Shown: in pieces, positions 38,299 through 49,609 of the stretch
Position numbering within the stretch: position 1 is the stretch's first letter
Layout of the letters: each line of letters begins with the position of its first letter
DNA from: Paraburkholderia adhaesiva
Lineage (GTDB): Bacteria > Pseudomonadota > Gammaproteobacteria > Burkholderiales > Burkholderiaceae
DNA length: 64,000 nt
Direction of reading: 5' to 3'
Assembly (NCBI RefSeq): GCF_021390575.1
Contig: NZ_JAJEJQ010000001.1
Coordinates: 1,650,501-1,714,500 of the forward strand
Translations under genes and position numbers: made by a program
The notes under the pieces: generated by a model
Told to the model about the DNA's origin: nothing
The model's database searches: none
The model's input: only the letters and a program-made list of their open reading frames with translations

Positions 38299-40725
38299 TT
38301 AATGCTTGACGACTTCGGTCGCGCCAGCGTCCGTCTTTTCGGCGACGGGCGCCTTCGCCTCTTCTGCCTTCACTTCTTCTTCCGGCAGAGCCTGCGGCAC
38401 ACGTTCGAGCGCAAGTTCGAGCACCTTGTCGATCCAGCGGACCGGCACGATTTCGATTGCGTTCTTCACGTTGTCCGGAATCTCCGAGAGATCCTTGACG
38501 TTCTCTTCCGGGATCAGCACGAGCTTGATGCCGCCGCGATGCGCCGCGAGCAGCTTCTCCTTCAGCCCGCCGATCGGCAGCACTTCGCCGCGCAGCGTGA
38601 TCTCGCCCGTCATCGCAACATCGGCGCGCACCGGGATGCCCGTGAGCACGGACACCAGCGCCGTCGTCATCGCGATACCGGCGGACGGACCGTCCTTGGG
38701 CGTCGCGCCTTCAGGCACGTGGATGTGGATGTCCTGCTTCTCGAACGCCTCATCCTTGATACCGAGACGCCGCGAGCGCGAGCGCACCACCGAGCGTGCC
38801 GCTTCGACCGACTCCTTCATGACGTCGCCGAGCGAACCCGTGCGGATCACGTTGCCCTTGCCGGGCATGACCGCCGCTTCGATCGTGAGCAGATCGCCGC
38901 CAACTTCCGTCCACGCGAGGCCCGTGACCTGACCGGTCTGGTTTTCCTTCGCGGCGAGGCCGAAGTCGTACTTGCGCACGCCGAGGAACGTGTCGAGGTT
39001 TGCGCCATCGACCGTCACCGCGCCCTCTGCCTTCTTCAGCAGCAACATCTTCACGACCTTGCGGCAGATCTTCGAAATTTCACGCTCGAGCGAACGCACG
39101 CCCGCTTCACGCGTGTAGTAACGAATGATGTCGCGGATTGCACTTTCCGTGACTTCGATCTCGCCGGCCTTCAGGCCGTTGTTCTTCTTCTGCTTCGGCA
39201 ACAGATAGCGCTGCGCGATGCTGACCTTCTCGTCTTCCGTGTAGCCCGAGAGGCGGATGACTTCCATCCGGTCGAGCAGCGGCGGCGGGATGTTCAGCGA
39301 GTTCGACGTGGCGACGAACATCACATCGGAGAGGTCGAAATCGACTTCGATGTAGTGGTCGGCGAACGTGTGGTTCTGCTCCGGATCAAGCACTTCGAGC
39401 AGCGCCGACGACGGATCGCCGCGGAAATCCATGCCCATCTTGTCGACTTCGTCGAGCAGGAAGAGCGGATTGCGCACGCCGACCTTCGCGAGGCTTTGCA
39501 GGATCTTGCCCGGCATCGAACCGATGTACGTACGGCGGTGACCTCGAATTTCGGCCTCGTCACGCACGCCGCCGAGCGCCATACGGACGAACTTGCGGTT
39601 CGTTGCACGCGCAATCGACTGGCCGAGCGAGGTCTTGCCGACGCCCGGAGGCCCGACGAGGCACAGGATCGGCGCCTTGACCTTTTCCACGCGCTGTTGC
39701 ACCGCGAGATACTCGAGAATGCGTTCCTTGACCTTCTCGAGACCGTAGTGGTCTTCGTCGAGCACGGATTCGGCGTTCGAGAGGTCGTTGTTGACCTTGC
39801 TCTTCTTGCGCCACGGCAGGCCAATCAGCGTGTCGATGTAGTTGCGCACAACGGTGGCCTCGGCCGACATCGGCGACATCAGCTTGAGCTTCTTGAGCTC
39901 AGCGTCGGCCTTCTTCTTCGCTTCCTTCGGCATGCGCGCGGCCGTGATGCGCTTCTCGAGTTCTTCGAGATCGGCACCCTCTTCGCCTTCGCCCAGTTCC
40001 TTCTGGATTGCCTTGACCTGTTCGTTCAGGTAGTACTCGCGCTGGCTCTTCTCCATCTGGCGCTTCACGCGGCCACGGATGCGCTTCTCCACCTGGAGAA
40101 TGTCGATCTCGGCTTCGAGCTGCGCGAGCAGATGCTCGAGACGCTCCACGACAGGGAACATTTCGAGGATGTGCTGCTTTTGGTCGAGCTTGAGCGGCAG
40201 GTGCGCGGCGATAGTGTCAGCGAGACGCCCGGCCTCGTCGATGCCCGACAGCGACGTCAGGATCTCCGGCGGGATCTTCTTGTTGAGCTTCACGTACTGG
40301 TCGAACTGCGACACGATCGCGCGGCGCAGCGCTTCGGTTTCAGCGCTGTCGGCGTGGTCGGGTTCGAGCGGCATCACATCGCACGAGAACTGCGTTTCCT
40401 GCTCTTCGATCGAGAGCGTCTTCGCGCGCTGCAAGCCCTCGACGAGCACCTTCACCGTGCCGTCGGGCAGCTTGAGCATTTGCAGGATGTTTGCGACGCA
40501 TCCCACTTCGTACATGTCTTTTTCGGTCGGCTCATCCTTGGCGGCGGTCTTCTGTGCGACGAGCATGATGTGCTTGCCGCCCTCCATCGCTGCTTCGAGG
40601 GCCTTGATCGACTTCGGGCGCCCCACGAAAAGGGGAATCACCATATGCGGGAAAACTACTACGTCTCGCAGCGGCAGCAGCGGGAGCGTGGTGCGTTCCG
40701 GCGGAAGGAGTTGGGTTCCTGACAT
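38299..40725 (-). CDS. lon: ATP-dependent protease Lon (LonA)
   Basis: This 808-residue AAA+ protease degrades misfolded and regulatory proteins. The N-domain starts [23 protein letters not shown]. Walker A is [11 protein letters not shown], Walker B is [11 protein letters not shown], and the catalytic dyad is Ser681 in KDGPSAGIA and Lys724 in [15 protein letters not shown] short acidic/lysine-rich C-tail follows the protease domain. It is separated from clpX by a terminator, so it has its own promoter in 40726-40850. I looked for a sigma-32 promoter there and found no convincing match. Confidence 0.97.
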   Translation of the reverse strand: MSGTQLLPPERTTLPLLPLRDVVVFPHMVIPLFVGRPKSIKALEAAMEGGKHIMLVAQKTAAKDEPTEKDMYEVGCVANILQMLKLPDGTVKVLVEGLQRAKTLSIEEQETQFSCDVMPLEPDHADSAETEALRRAIVSQFDQYVKLNKKIPPEILTSLSGIDEAGRLADTIAAHLPLKLDQKQHILEMFPVVERLEHLLAQLEAEIDILQVEKRIRGRVKRQMEKSQREYYLNEQVKAIQKELGEGEEGADLEELEKRITAARMPKEAKKKADAELKKLKLMSPMSAEATVVRNYIDTLIGLPWRKKSKVNNDLSNAESVLDEDHYGLEKVKERILEYLAVQQRVEKVKAPILCLVGPPGVGKTSLGQSIARATNRKFVRMALGGVRDEAEIRGHRRTYIGSMPGKILQSLAKVGVRNPLFLLDEVDKMGMDFRGDPSSALLEVLDPEQNHTFADHYIEVDFDLSDVMFVATSNSLNIPPPLLDRMEVIRLSGYTEDEKVSIAQRYLLPKQKKNNGLKAGEIEVTESAIRDIIRYYTREAGVRSLEREISKICRKVVKMLLLKKAEGAVTVDGANLDTFLGVRKYDFGLAAKENQTGQVTGLAWTEVGGDLLTIEAAVMPGKGNVIRTGSLGDVMKESVEAARSVVRSRSRRLGIKDEAFEKQDIHIHVPEGATPKDGPSAGIAMTTALVSVLTGIPVRADVAMTGEITLRGEVLPIGGLKEKLLAAHRGGIKLVLIPEENVKDLSEIPDNVKNAIEIVPVRWIDKVLELALERVPQALPEEEVKAEEAKAPVAEKTDAGATEVVKH

Positions 40726-40853
40726 TTCATTTCCCCATGAATGGAATCAGTTCGTTCGATAGGTGAGGCCTGCACCAGCAATTGCAAGCCTCCAGCTTGT
40801 GGGAAAAGTTCAGTGACTCCAAAAAAGTGCGCCATCGACCTCAAGATAAACTA

Positions 40854-40887
40854 AAAAGCCGTTCATCCCATTGTATGAACGGCTTTT
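40854..40887 (-). terminator. Terminator of clpX
   Basis: AAAAGCCGTTCAT and its perfect complement form a 13-bp stem with an 8-nt loop, followed on the minus strand by a T run. It lies 30 bp after the clpX stop and uncouples lon from clpX. Confidence 0.9.
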
Positions 40888-40916
40888 CCCCGAAACTCTT
40901 TAGCCGGTCATCACCA

Positions 40917-42188
<1,272 letters not shown>

Positions 42189-42321
42189 GGAAAGATGAGC
42201 CTCCGGACACTCTGTTACATGATACTACGCCGTTTCCCCCGGCCACGCCGGCCCGGGGGGCGCATGAACCGCTTGCTGTGACGGCGTGTGGGCCGCAGGC
42301 TGCGAGCGCTTTTTTTAGATT

Positions 42322-42350
42322 ATTCCACACCGCCCGTGCGGCGCTGCCAA
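42322..42350 (-). promoter_or_regulatory. Promoter of clpX in the clpP-clpX gap
   Basis: On the minus strand -35 TTGGCA (42345-42350) and -10 TGGAAT (42322-42327) are 17 bases apart. The start would be near 42315, with a leader of about 125 nt. It supports clpX expression independent of clpP. Confidence 0.5.
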
Positions 42351-42412
42351 TCCCCTTTTACACGGGGGTAAAGTCCCGAAGAAAAGCGGGCGACGCGCCG
42401 GAGCGGGCAAAA

Positions 42413-43066
42413 TCAGGGACGCTTGTGAAGCACCTGGTCGACGAGCCCGTAAGCCTGCGCGTCATCGCCGGACATGAAGTTGTCGCGGTCCGTGTCGCGC
42501 GCGATGCGCTCGACCGGCTGACCCGTGTGGTGCGCGAGCATCTGGTTCAGGCGCTCCTTCAGGTACAGGATTTCGCGTGCCTGGATTTCGATATCCGACG
42601 CCTGGCCGCGCGCGCCGCCGAGCGGCTGGTGGATCATCACACGCGAGTTCGGCAGCGCAAAACGCTTGCCCTTCGCGCCCGACGCCAGCAGGAACGCGCC
42701 CATGCTGGCCGCGAGGCCCATGCAAAGGGTCGAAACGTCCGGCTTGATGAACTGCATCGTATCGTAGATCGCCATGCCCGCCGAGACCGAACCGCCCGGG
42801 CTGTTGATGTACAGGCTGATGTCCTTGTCGGGATTCTCGCTTTCGAGGAACAACAGCTGCGCGACCACGAGGTTCGCAGTCTGATCGTTCACTTCGCCAA
42901 CCATGAACACCACGCGCTCCTTGAGCAGGCGCGAGTAGATGTCGTACGAACGCTCGCCGCGGCCGCTCGTCTCGACGACGATCGGCACGAGCCCGAGCGC
43001 CTGCGTTTCGAGGTCCCGCGTTGCGTGGGAGGTCAACGTATCCAGCGATTGAGCGCGAATGGTCAT
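42413..43066 (-). CDS. clpP: ATP-dependent Clp protease proteolytic subunit ClpP
   Basis: This 217-residue serine protease forms the ClpP barrel. The catalytic Ser is in [13 protein letters not shown], the His in [10 protein letters not shown], and the Asp lies in the [12 protein letters not shown] segment. [12 protein letters not shown] lines the substrate groove. Of two close in-frame ATGs (43075 and 43066) I prefer 43066, because an AGGA lies 8 bases before it, while it would nearly touch the upstream one. It follows tig by 161 bp on the same strand and is probably cotranscribed with it. Confidence 0.96.
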   Translation of the reverse strand: MTIRAQSLDTLTSHATRDLETQALGLVPIVVETSGRGERSYDIYSRLLKERVVFMVGEVNDQTANLVVAQLLFLESENPDKDISLYINSPGGSVSAGMAIYDTMQFIKPDVSTLCMGLAASMGAFLLASGAKGKRFALPNSRVMIHQPLGGARGQASDIEIQAREILYLKERLNQMLAHHTGQPVERIARDTDRDNFMSGDDAQAYGLVDQVLHKRP

Positions 43067-43227
43067 GCGATGCATCCTTGTCTGGAAAGGTTCTTCTGGT
43101 AAACCTGTATGGCGACGGACGCCGCGTAATTCAACCACACGATGAGCATGGCCAAATTACACGGATACAAAAACGGCGTGCTCGCCGTCGGTCGCTCCGA
43201 CAGCCGGCACGCCGTTGCGCAGTCGCC

Positions 43228-44574
43228 TTAAGCCTGCGCCGTCGCGCTTGCCAGTTCTTCGAAGCTCACTTGCTTGTCCGTCACTTTAGCCTTGCCGAGC
43301 ACGAAGTCCACGACGTTCGATTCGACGACGAAGGCTTCCATTTCGGCGAGACGCTGCTGGTTGGAATAATACCAGCGCACGACTTCCTTCGGGTCTTCGT
43401 AACTTTTCGCGAATTCGTCGACTTCGGCACGAATCTGCTCCGGCTTCGCTTCAAGGCTGTTCGCCTTCACGAGCTCGGCCAGCACGAGGCCCAGCTTGAC
43501 GCGGCGCTCGGCTTGCTCCTTGAACATTTCGGCCGGGATCGGCGCGTCCTTGGCGTTCGGCACGCCGCGTTGCGCGAGGTCCGCACGCGCCATTTCGACG
43601 AGGCGGTCCTGGTCTTGCGCGACGAGTGCGTTCGGCACGTCGAGTTCAGCAACCTTCAGAAGCGCATCCATCACCTGGTTCTTGACGATGGCCTGGGTGC
43701 GGCGCTTCGCTTCGCGCTCGAGGTTTTCCTTGATCTCGGCGCGCATCTTGACGAGGTCACCGTCGGCGATGCCGAGCGACTTCGCGAATTCCCCGTCGAT
43801 TTCCGGCAGGTGCGGCCACTCGACCTTGTGCATCGTGATCGTGAACTTCGCCGTCTTGCCCGCGACGTCCTTGCCGTGGTAGTCCTCAGGGAACTTCAGG
43901 TCGAATTCGCGCGACTCGCCTTCCTTCAGGTCGAGTGCAGCCGTTTCGAATTCCGGCAGCATGCGGCCTTCGCCCAGCACGAACGCGAAGCCTTCCGCGC
44001 TGCCGCCGGGGAACGCGACGTCGTCGATCTTGCCGACGAAGTCGACCGTCACGCGGTCGCCGTTCTTCGCTGCGGCTTCGGCGCCGCCGTCACCGTGCTC
44101 GCCTGCCTCGCCACGTGCGTGGAAGTGCACGCGCTGCTTGCGCAGGATGTCGAGCGTGCGGTCGATTTCGGCTTCGGTGATCGTCGTGGTCGTGCGCTCG
44201 ATTTCAGCTGCCGCCACGTCGCCGAGCTTGACTTCCGGATAGACCTCGAAAGTCGCGTCGAACGCGTAGTCGCCTTCAGCGGCGTCGGACTTCGGCGCGA
44301 AGCTCGGCTGACCGGCAACGCGCAGGTTCTCGGCACGGCTGATGTCGAAGAATTCCTTACCGACCTTGTCGCTCAGGACTTCGGCTTCCACCTGGCCCGA
44401 GTACTGCTGCGTCACCATCTTGAGCGGCACCTTGCCCGGGCGGAAACCCGGCATGCGCACGTTCTTCGCGAGTTGGCGGATGCGCGACTCAACTTCTTTC
44501 TGCACGGCATCCTTCGGCAGGGAAATCGTCACGCGGCGTTCGAGCTTACCGAGGTTTTCAACAACGTTAGCCAT
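43228..44574 (-). CDS. tig: Trigger factor
   Basis: This 448-residue ribosome-bound chaperone and prolyl isomerase meets nascent chains. The ribosome-docking signature GFRPGKVP is near residue 45. The FKBP-type PPIase domain spans about 160-245 ([19 protein letters not shown] and [19 protein letters not shown]). The remaining C-terminal helices form the chaperone arms. The start at 44574 (MANVVENL) is the family start, so the upstream 23-codon extension is dropped. It heads the tig-clpP cluster. Confidence 0.97.
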   Translation of the reverse strand: MANVVENLGKLERRVTISLPKDAVQKEVESRIRQLAKNVRMPGFRPGKVPLKMVTQQYSGQVEAEVLSDKVGKEFFDISRAENLRVAGQPSFAPKSDAAEGDYAFDATFEVYPEVKLGDVAAAEIERTTTTITEAEIDRTLDILRKQRVHFHARGEAGEHGDGGAEAAAKNGDRVTVDFVGKIDDVAFPGGSAEGFAFVLGEGRMLPEFETAALDLKEGESREFDLKFPEDYHGKDVAGKTAKFTITMHKVEWPHLPEIDGEFAKSLGIADGDLVKMRAEIKENLEREAKRRTQAIVKNQVMDALLKVAELDVPNALVAQDQDRLVEMARADLAQRGVPNAKDAPIPAEMFKEQAERRVKLGLVLAELVKANSLEAKPEQIRAEVDEFAKSYEDPKEVVRWYYSNQQRLAEMEAFVVESNVVDFVLGKAKVTDKQVSFEELASATAQA

Positions 44575-44677
44575 GGCTTCAATCGTCCTAAATTTGTTCG
44601 AGCGAATCAGTAATCTTTGCTGTGCCGCGGCCCGCCTGCCCAACTGGGCAAACCGGACACGCGGTGAGGCGATCTAC

Positions 44678-44712
44678 AGCACCTGCGCCTCATTGCGCCG
44701 CTTGCAGGTGCT
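44678..44712 (-). other. Stem-loop in the predicted tig leader
   Basis: AGCACCTGC (44678-44686) and GCAGGTGCT (44704-44712) pair perfectly over 9 bp with a 17-nt loop. It lies about 105 bp before the tig ATG. Function unknown; no match to a riboswitch I know. Confidence 0.4.
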
Positions 44713-44863
44713 TGCCTGCGCCCGTCGCTGGCACTCCCGCGCCGCATGTCGCACGCCCGGCCAAGGCCGAAGGTGCGTTTTGGACCCCATTCCGGATCCT
44801 GTCCATCCGGCTTGCGGCACCGGAATGGCGGCTTGCGACGCGGTTCCGTCAAAAGAGCCAAGT

Positions 44864-44890
44864 ATTCTAGCAAACTATTTCCGCCATCAA
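44864..44890 (-). promoter_or_regulatory. Candidate promoter of tig-clpP
   Basis: On the minus strand TTGATG (44885-44890) and TAGAAT (44864-44869) are 15 bases apart. The hexamers are good and the spacing is slightly short. Transcription from here would give a leader of nearly 280 nt. Confidence 0.45.
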
Positions 44891-45162
44891 ATGGATTCGC
44901 CGATCTAGTTAGCCCCGAATTCGGCCAAAACACGCCTTTTTACGCGTTGTGAGCACGCCAAACGGGCCTAAACGGGGTTCAGGCCGAGGTCGATGCGACG
45001 CACGCAGCGCCCTGCCACACCGTCACTTCGACCGCCAACCCGCGCTTTTCACCAGCTGCGTATCCAGCGAGCCAGGCCAGGCTGTTAAGCTTACGGACAA
45101 GCCGGACGCCCCGCCGGCCCCAGCCGACGCCCAAACAAGACAACTTTCCGAACAGAGACACC

Positions 45163-46311
45163 ATGTCCAACCCGTCGTCTGACACGCCTGTCGTCGTCAT
45201 TGCCCCCGATTCGTTCAAAGGTTCACTGAGTGCGGACGCGGTCGCAGCCGCGATCGCCGAAGGCATCCGCCGCGCCCGCCCGGACGCGGACATTCGCATC
45301 TGCCCCATGGCCGACGGGGGCGAAGGCACGCTCGACGCCATGCTCTCCGTCGGCGGCGAGCGCCGCCTGATCGGCGTACGCGGCGCCGCTGGGCCGACGC
45401 GAGACGCCGCAGTCGGCCTGCTGCGTGACGGCAGCGCGGTCGTGGAAACGGCCGAGATCGTCGGCATCACGGATCCAGTGGGTATGAGTGTGCCGGTAAC
45501 CGCGCGCAGCACGATCGGCATGGGCGAGGCGATCCGCGCGCTGCTCGACGACGGCGTGCGGCGCTTCTATGTCGCACTCGGCGGCAGCAGCACGAACGAT
45601 GCCGGCGCAGGGCTGCTCGTGGGCCTCGGGATGCAGATTTTCGACGCCGGCGGCGCCTCCGTCGAGCCGACGCCGGAGGCGCTCGCCCGCGTGGCGCGCG
45701 TTGACGTGTCGGGCCTGGATGCTCGCCTCGCAGAAGCTTCGTTCGTTGCGATGTCCGACGTCGACAACCCGCTTACGGGGGACCACGGCGCGACAGCGGT
45801 CTTCGGTCCGCAAAAGGGCGTGAAGCCGGACCAGGTCGCACTGATCGACGCGTCGCTCGCGCGCTTCGCCGACCTCGTCGAAGCCGCGCTCAACCGTCGC
45901 GTGCGCGACGAAGCGGGTTCGGGTGCCGCGGGCGGCCTCGGCTTCGCGTTGCGCATCCTCGGCGCGAGCTTCGAGCCCGGCGCCGAGGTCGTGGCGCGTC
46001 AGATCGACCTCGATGCTGCATTAAGCGGCGCGAACTGGCTCATCACCGGCGAGGGACGTTCGGACGTGCAGACACTGCACGGCAAAGCGCCCTTCATCGC
46101 GTGCCGCCACGCGCAGGCCGCGAACGTGCCTGCAACCCTGCTCTCAGGCGCCATCGATCCCGTCGCGCTGCCGCGCTTGTCGGAACACTTCAGCGGCTGC
46201 TTCTCACCGGCACCCGGACCGATCACGCTCGACACCGCGATCCGTGACGCTGCGAAACTGTTAGCGAACGAAGCGGAACAACTCGCGCGTCTTCGCTTCG
46301 ATGCACGCTGA
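45163..46311 (+). CDS. Glycerate kinase (GarK/GlxK family)
   Basis: This 382-residue kinase phosphorylates glycerate (2-phosphoglycerate product in GarK-type enzymes), linking glyoxylate or glucarate breakdown to glycolysis. The family signature starts VVIAPDSFKGSLSADAVA. CPMADGGEGTLDAM, the GGSSTNDAGAG loop, NPLTGDHGATAVFGPQKG and WLITGEGRSDVQTLHGKAP all match. No partner genes of glycerate metabolism are next to it, and a terminator follows. The ATG at 45163 is well placed for the family. Confidence 0.93.
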   Translation: MSNPSSDTPVVVIAPDSFKGSLSADAVAAAIAEGIRRARPDADIRICPMADGGEGTLDAMLSVGGERRLIGVRGAAGPTRDAAVGLLRDGSAVVETAEIVGITDPVGMSVPVTARSTIGMGEAIRALLDDGVRRFYVALGGSSTNDAGAGLLVGLGMQIFDAGGASVEPTPEALARVARVDVSGLDARLAEASFVAMSDVDNPLTGDHGATAVFGPQKGVKPDQVALIDASLARFADLVEAALNRRVRDEAGSGAAGGLGFALRILGASFEPGAEVVARQIDLDAALSGANWLITGEGRSDVQTLHGKAPFIACRHAQAANVPATLLSGAIDPVALPRLSEHFSGCFSPAPGPITLDTAIRDAAKLLANEAEQLARLRFDAR

Positions 46312-46375
46312 CGCTACAACGCGCTTCTGCTTAAGCTTCTCCCTGAACTTCTCGCTAAACGATTAAAAGATGCGT

Positions 46376-46405
46376 GCGCCACGTTCTATGCGTGGCGCGT
46401 GTTTT
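46376..46405 (+). terminator. Terminator after the glycerate kinase gene
   Basis: GCGCCACG, a 7-nt loop and CGTGGCGC form a perfect 8-bp stem followed by GTGTTTT. It lies 65 bp after the kinase stop and before the MarR gene, indicating separate transcripts. Confidence 0.7.
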
Positions 46406-46514
46406 CACTCTACGTGTTTGCACGCTACGCGTTGACCCGCGAGCCGGTTGCGGCAACAATCACATCACGCGCGACACGATCGCGCGCCCCCTCGTTTATG
46501 CAACCGGGACGACC

Positions 46515-46961
46515 ATGAAGGCAAGCAAAGCCGGACTCGAGCAGTTTCTGACCTATCGACTCCATGTCCTGAACAAGCTCTCCGAACGGGGCAGCAGCGA
46601 TCGCTATCAGGCGAAGCTCGGCATCACGCTGCCCGAAGCGCGCCTCATTGCTGCAGTGGGCGCATTCGGCCCGTTCTCGGTGATGGAACTCGCACGCCAC
46701 GCCAATCTCGACAAGAGTCAGGCGAGCCGTGCAGCGGAAGCTTTGATGCGCCGTGGGCTCATGCGCCGCGATGCGAGCGAGGAAGATGGCCGCCTCGTGC
46801 TCGTGTCGCTCACCCCCGAAGGACGTGTGCTCTACCGCAAGGTGATGCCCGTCGCGCGCAAATGGAATCTCGACTTCTTCTCGTGTCTCGACGACAAGGA
46901 GCGTGAGATTTTGCGCCGGGTGCTCGACAAGGTCATCAACGCCTCGCTGGCCGAAGGCTAG
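46515..46961 (+). CDS. MarR family transcriptional regulator
   Basis: This 148-residue winged-helix regulator has the MarR core: LGITLPEARLIAAVGAFGPFSVMELARHANLDKSQASRAAEALMRRGL covers helices 2-4 with the recognition helix. RRDASEEDGRLVLVSLTPEGRVLY is the wing. MarR proteins bind DNA as dimers and respond to phenolic or oxidative ligands. The start at 46515 (MKASKAG) is preferred because the longer frame runs through the terminator. Its targets are unknown; the nearest gene is the glycerate kinase gene. Confidence 0.9.
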   Translation: MKASKAGLEQFLTYRLHVLNKLSERGSSDRYQAKLGITLPEARLIAAVGAFGPFSVMELARHANLDKSQASRAAEALMRRGLMRRDASEEDGRLVLVSLTPEGRVLYRKVMPVARKWNLDFFSCLDDKEREILRRVLDKVINASLAEG

Positions 46962-47073
46962 CAGTGAGCGTCGACTGAAAGGTCAGAGGAAACGAAGGCC
47001 GCTGCAAAGCGGCCCTGGAGAATTGCTGCCTGGATTCGTTCGCTCTGCGGACGTTTCCAGCGCAAAGATGAGG

Positions 47074-47160
47074 TGGTGCGTGAGGCCGGACTCGAACCGG
47101 CACACCCTTGCGGGCGTCAGGACCTAAACCTGGTGCGTCTACCAATTTCGCCACTCACGC
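47074..47160 (-). tRNA. tRNA-Leu (anticodon TAG)
   Basis: The 87-nt minus-strand class II tRNA has an acceptor stem GCGTGAG with CTCACGC, D-arm TGGCGAAATTGGTAGACGC, anticodon loop TTTAGGT within CCAGG/CCTGA, a long variable arm (CGCCCGCAAGGGTG), T-arm GGTTCGAGTCC and an encoded CCA. Confidence 0.97.
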
Positions 47161-47302
47161 GAATCTTTTCGCCTGGTCAGCAGGACCGCTGCGTATTTTG
47201 TGACTGCGTTTTTGTGAATTTCTCGCGTGCGGATCAACCTGATTCAACCTTATACGCTTTGGCGTGACCGATGGGCGCGGTTTCCCGCGTACACAGTCCC
47301 AA

Positions 47303-47341
47303 AAGCGCAAGCGCGAGATTCTAACCGATTGGCTTGCGCTT
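47303..47341. repeat. 10-bp inverted repeat with a 19-nt spacer
   Basis: AAGCGCAAGC (47303-47312) is perfectly inverted at 47332-47341. The centres are about three helical turns apart, so a regulator dimer site or a cruciform is possible. It ends about 35 bp before the extended -10. Confidence 0.45.
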
Positions 47342-47376
47342 GTCTGCATAGGCATGCGCGGCAGCGCTACACACGA

Positions 47377-47385
47377 TGCTAGAAT
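47377..47385 (+). promoter_or_regulatory. Extended -10 promoter for the HpnD-like gene
   Basis: TG, one base and TAGAAT form an extended -10 with no good -35. Transcription would start near 47392, about 70 bp before the GTG start codon. Confidence 0.5.
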
Positions 47386-47460
47386 CGCGCGTCTGCCGCC
47401 GCGGCCCGGGCCGTTGCCCGTTCCTCTGCGCCGCGGCGCACCTTTCCCCCTCCGAACGCC

Positions 47461-48294
47461 GTGAACTTCGACGATTACTGCCTGCAAAAGGCGGCTCCCC
47501 CCGGATCGAGCACCTACTATGCGCTGCGCCAGGCAAGTGCCTCACGCCAGCCACTCATCGCTGCCCTCTTCGCGCTGCGCCGCGAACTGGAAGAAACCGC
47601 AAAGGAAACGAGCGACCCCGCGGTCGGACGCACGAAGCTTGCGTGGTGGCAAAAGGAGCTGGCCGCGCTGGCGGGCGGAACGCAGGCACATCCCGTGACG
47701 CAGGCGCTCGCGCATCACCTCGGCGACGTCCAGGCCGCATACCCCGGGCTTCAAGCACTGCTCGCCGGCTTCGAAATGGACTTCGAGCAGGCGCGCTATC
47801 TCGACTTCGCCAATCTGCGGCGCTACATGGAGGGTGTTGGCGGCACGTTCGCCACGCTCGTAGCGCGCGTGAGCGCACGCGAGCCCGATGCCGCCGCGCA
47901 ATGGGCCGCGCCACTCGGCAATGCGCTGATGCTTGCGCAACTCGTGCCTGAGATCGGCAACGACGCGCGCCATGGTCGCATCTATATTCCGATCGACGAA
48001 CTGCAGCGCTACAACGTCACCGCCGCCGATCTGATCAATCGCCGCTACAGCGACGAATTCGTCGAACTCATGCAGTTCCAGACGACACGTGCACGCGAAG
48101 CGCTCACCGCCGCACTCGACGCCATTCCTGCCTCCGAACGGCGCGGCCAGCGAACGCTGCGCTCGCTCGCCGCGCTGTCGTTCGCGCTGCTCGATGAGGT
48201 CGAGCGCGAGCGCTTCCAGGTACTGCATCAGCAGATCGTGCTGACGCCGGTACGCAAACTCTGGATCGCGTGGCGCGCGGCACGGCGCGCCTGA
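47461..48294 (+). CDS. Squalene/phytoene synthase-fold protein, HpnD-like with degenerate active site
   Basis: This 277-residue protein is clearly of the HpnD (presqualene diphosphate synthase) family: KLAWWQKEL, GFEMDFEQARYLDFANLRRYM, GRIYIPIDELQRYNVTAADLINRRYSDEFVELM and the C-terminal LTPVRKLWIAWR. Both Asp-rich magnesium motifs are altered, however. The first reads ELEETAKE (42-49) where active enzymes have EVDDVVDE-like residues. The second reads LVPEIGND (161-168) instead of IIRDVGED-like residues. Loss of these carboxylates suggests little or no prenyl transfer. It starts at GTG, and no hopanoid genes adjoin it. Confidence 0.8.
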   Translation: MNFDDYCLQKAAPPGSSTYYALRQASASRQPLIAALFALRRELEETAKETSDPAVGRTKLAWWQKELAALAGGTQAHPVTQALAHHLGDVQAAYPGLQALLAGFEMDFEQARYLDFANLRRYMEGVGGTFATLVARVSAREPDAAAQWAAPLGNALMLAQLVPEIGNDARHGRIYIPIDELQRYNVTAADLINRRYSDEFVELMQFQTTRAREALTAALDAIPASERRGQRTLRSLAALSFALLDEVERERFQVLHQQIVLTPVRKLWIAWRAARRA

Positions 48295-48318
48295 ACTGCA
48301 CACATCGCCACGCCGTGG

Positions 48319-49539
48319 CTATACGCGCAGAAGCGGCAGCGGCGCGTAACGTCCCTGCAGCACGGCCTGCGCGTCGAGCCCCCACCACGGGCCCAGCACC
48401 GTCGAGTAGATCTGCCGGAAATCGACACCCAACGGCAAGTTTCCGTTGCCGTCCAGTTGCGCGAGTTGCGGCGCCTGACCGTAGAGGCCACCCGCCACGC
48501 GACCGCCGGCCACGAAATGAGCGGACGCCGTGCCGTGATCGGTGCCGCGACTCTGGTTCTCCCGCACGCGCCTGCCAAACTCCGCATACGTGACGATCAT
48601 CGTGCGGTCCCAGCGGCCAAGTTCGACAAGCGCGCTGCGCAGCGCCACCATGCCCGCGGCGAATTGCTGAAGCAGACCCGCGTGCCGGCCCGGCTGGTTC
48701 TGATGCGTGTCGAAACCATTAAGCGTGAGCCGGATCGCCGCGACACCCTTACCCGGCACAGGTTCACCCCGCGCCGTGTCACCCGATGCGAGCGCCTCCA
48801 TCGCCGTCTTGATCGACGTGCCGAATCCCCCTTGCGGGAATACCGTCTTCAGCACGTACTGACCGGGCTGCGGACGCAACTCGTCGGCAGCACGAACGAT
48901 GTCGTTCTCGACGTCGAGGATGTGTGCGAGCGCCGGGTTGCGCTCTTTCAGTGAGACCGGTGTGACGAACCGCGACGCGAGCGCGAACTGCGCTGGATTC
49001 ACAAGCGCGATCGCGCGCGCGCCGTTCGCGAGCGGACCCATCTCCGCGCTGCCGAGCACCAGTGCGTCGGCAACGAAGCCCTCCGGCACCGGCGCGCTGG
49101 CGAACGCCCGCGTGAGCCAGCCTTCGCGCAGGTACTGATCGGAGCGAGACGCGGTGTCCCAGATCTCGATCGAGCGGAAGTGCGAAAGATTCGGCTGCGG
49201 ATAGGTCACGCCCTGCACAATCGCGAGTTGCCCCGCGCGCCACATCGGCAGGAGCGGCGCGAGCGCCGGATGGAGCGCGGTGCGCTCATCGAGTTGGATC
49301 GCCTGATCCCGGCGCACGCCAATGTTCGGGCGATAGCTGTAATAGAGCGGATCAGCGAACGGGACGACCGTATTGATGCCGTCATTGCCGCCCTTGAGTT
49401 CGATAAGGATCAGCAGATTGTCGTAGCCTCTCGCGAAAGGACCCGGCGACGCCGCGCCGGTCTGCGCGCGCACCATGCGCGGCAGACACAGCGACGTCCC
49501 CGCCGCAGCGGCCGCAGCCAGAAACTCGCGTCGCTTCAT
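48319..49539 (-). CDS. DUF1501 domain-containing secreted protein
   Basis: This 406-residue protein opens MKRREFLAAAAAAGTSLCLPRMVRAQ, a twin-arginine-like signal peptide (RREFL) ending near residue 26. The DUF1501 core follows (LILIELKGGNDGINTVVPF, LPMWRAGQLAIVQGVTYPQPNLSHFRSIEIW, RGTDHGTASAHFVAGGRVAGGLYG). The fold is related to sulfatase/alkaline phosphatase-like enzymes, but no activity is established. It lies 70 bp after the DUF1800 gene; the pair recurs in many bacteria and probably forms one operon. Confidence 0.9.
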   Translation of the reverse strand: MKRREFLAAAAAAGTSLCLPRMVRAQTGAASPGPFARGYDNLLILIELKGGNDGINTVVPFADPLYYSYRPNIGVRRDQAIQLDERTALHPALAPLLPMWRAGQLAIVQGVTYPQPNLSHFRSIEIWDTASRSDQYLREGWLTRAFASAPVPEGFVADALVLGSAEMGPLANGARAIALVNPAQFALASRFVTPVSLKERNPALAHILDVENDIVRAADELRPQPGQYVLKTVFPQGGFGTSIKTAMEALASGDTARGEPVPGKGVAAIRLTLNGFDTHQNQPGRHAGLLQQFAAGMVALRSALVELGRWDRTMIVTYAEFGRRVRENQSRGTDHGTASAHFVAGGRVAGGLYGQAPQLAQLDGNGNLPLGVDFRQIYSTVLGPWWGLDAQAVLQGRYAPLPLLRV

Positions 49540-49609
49540 CCTGTGTCTCGCTCTTCATGGCGGCCGCATGCGCAGGACCGTCGTTTGGTTCGTTTCGTGG
49601 TTCGACTGA

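Larger units (their letters stand above)
44575..45162. other. Divergent intergenic region between tig and the glycerate kinase gene
   Basis: This 588-bp gap holds no gene I can support. It contains the candidate tig promoter, a 9-bp stem (44678-44712) in what would be the tig leader, and an AT-richer centre around 44860-44950. No clear promoter is seen for the glycerate kinase gene. Confidence 0.5.
47161..47460. other. Divergent intergenic region between tRNA-Leu and the HpnD-like gene
   Basis: The 300 bp contain no gene. The right part has an inverted repeat (47303-47341) and an extended -10 promoter for the HpnD-like gene. The tRNA-Leu promoter must lie in the left part, but I see only weak hexamers there. 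Confidence 0.5.

Noticed and set aside
38089..40722. An 877-codon open frame opposite lon
   Set aside because: It is a shadow of lon on the other strand, and its composition reflects only the codon bias of lon.
40726..40850. Possible heat-shock (sigma-32) promoter before lon
   Set aside because: A CTTGAG-like element is present, but no CCCCAT-like -10 occurs at the right spacing.
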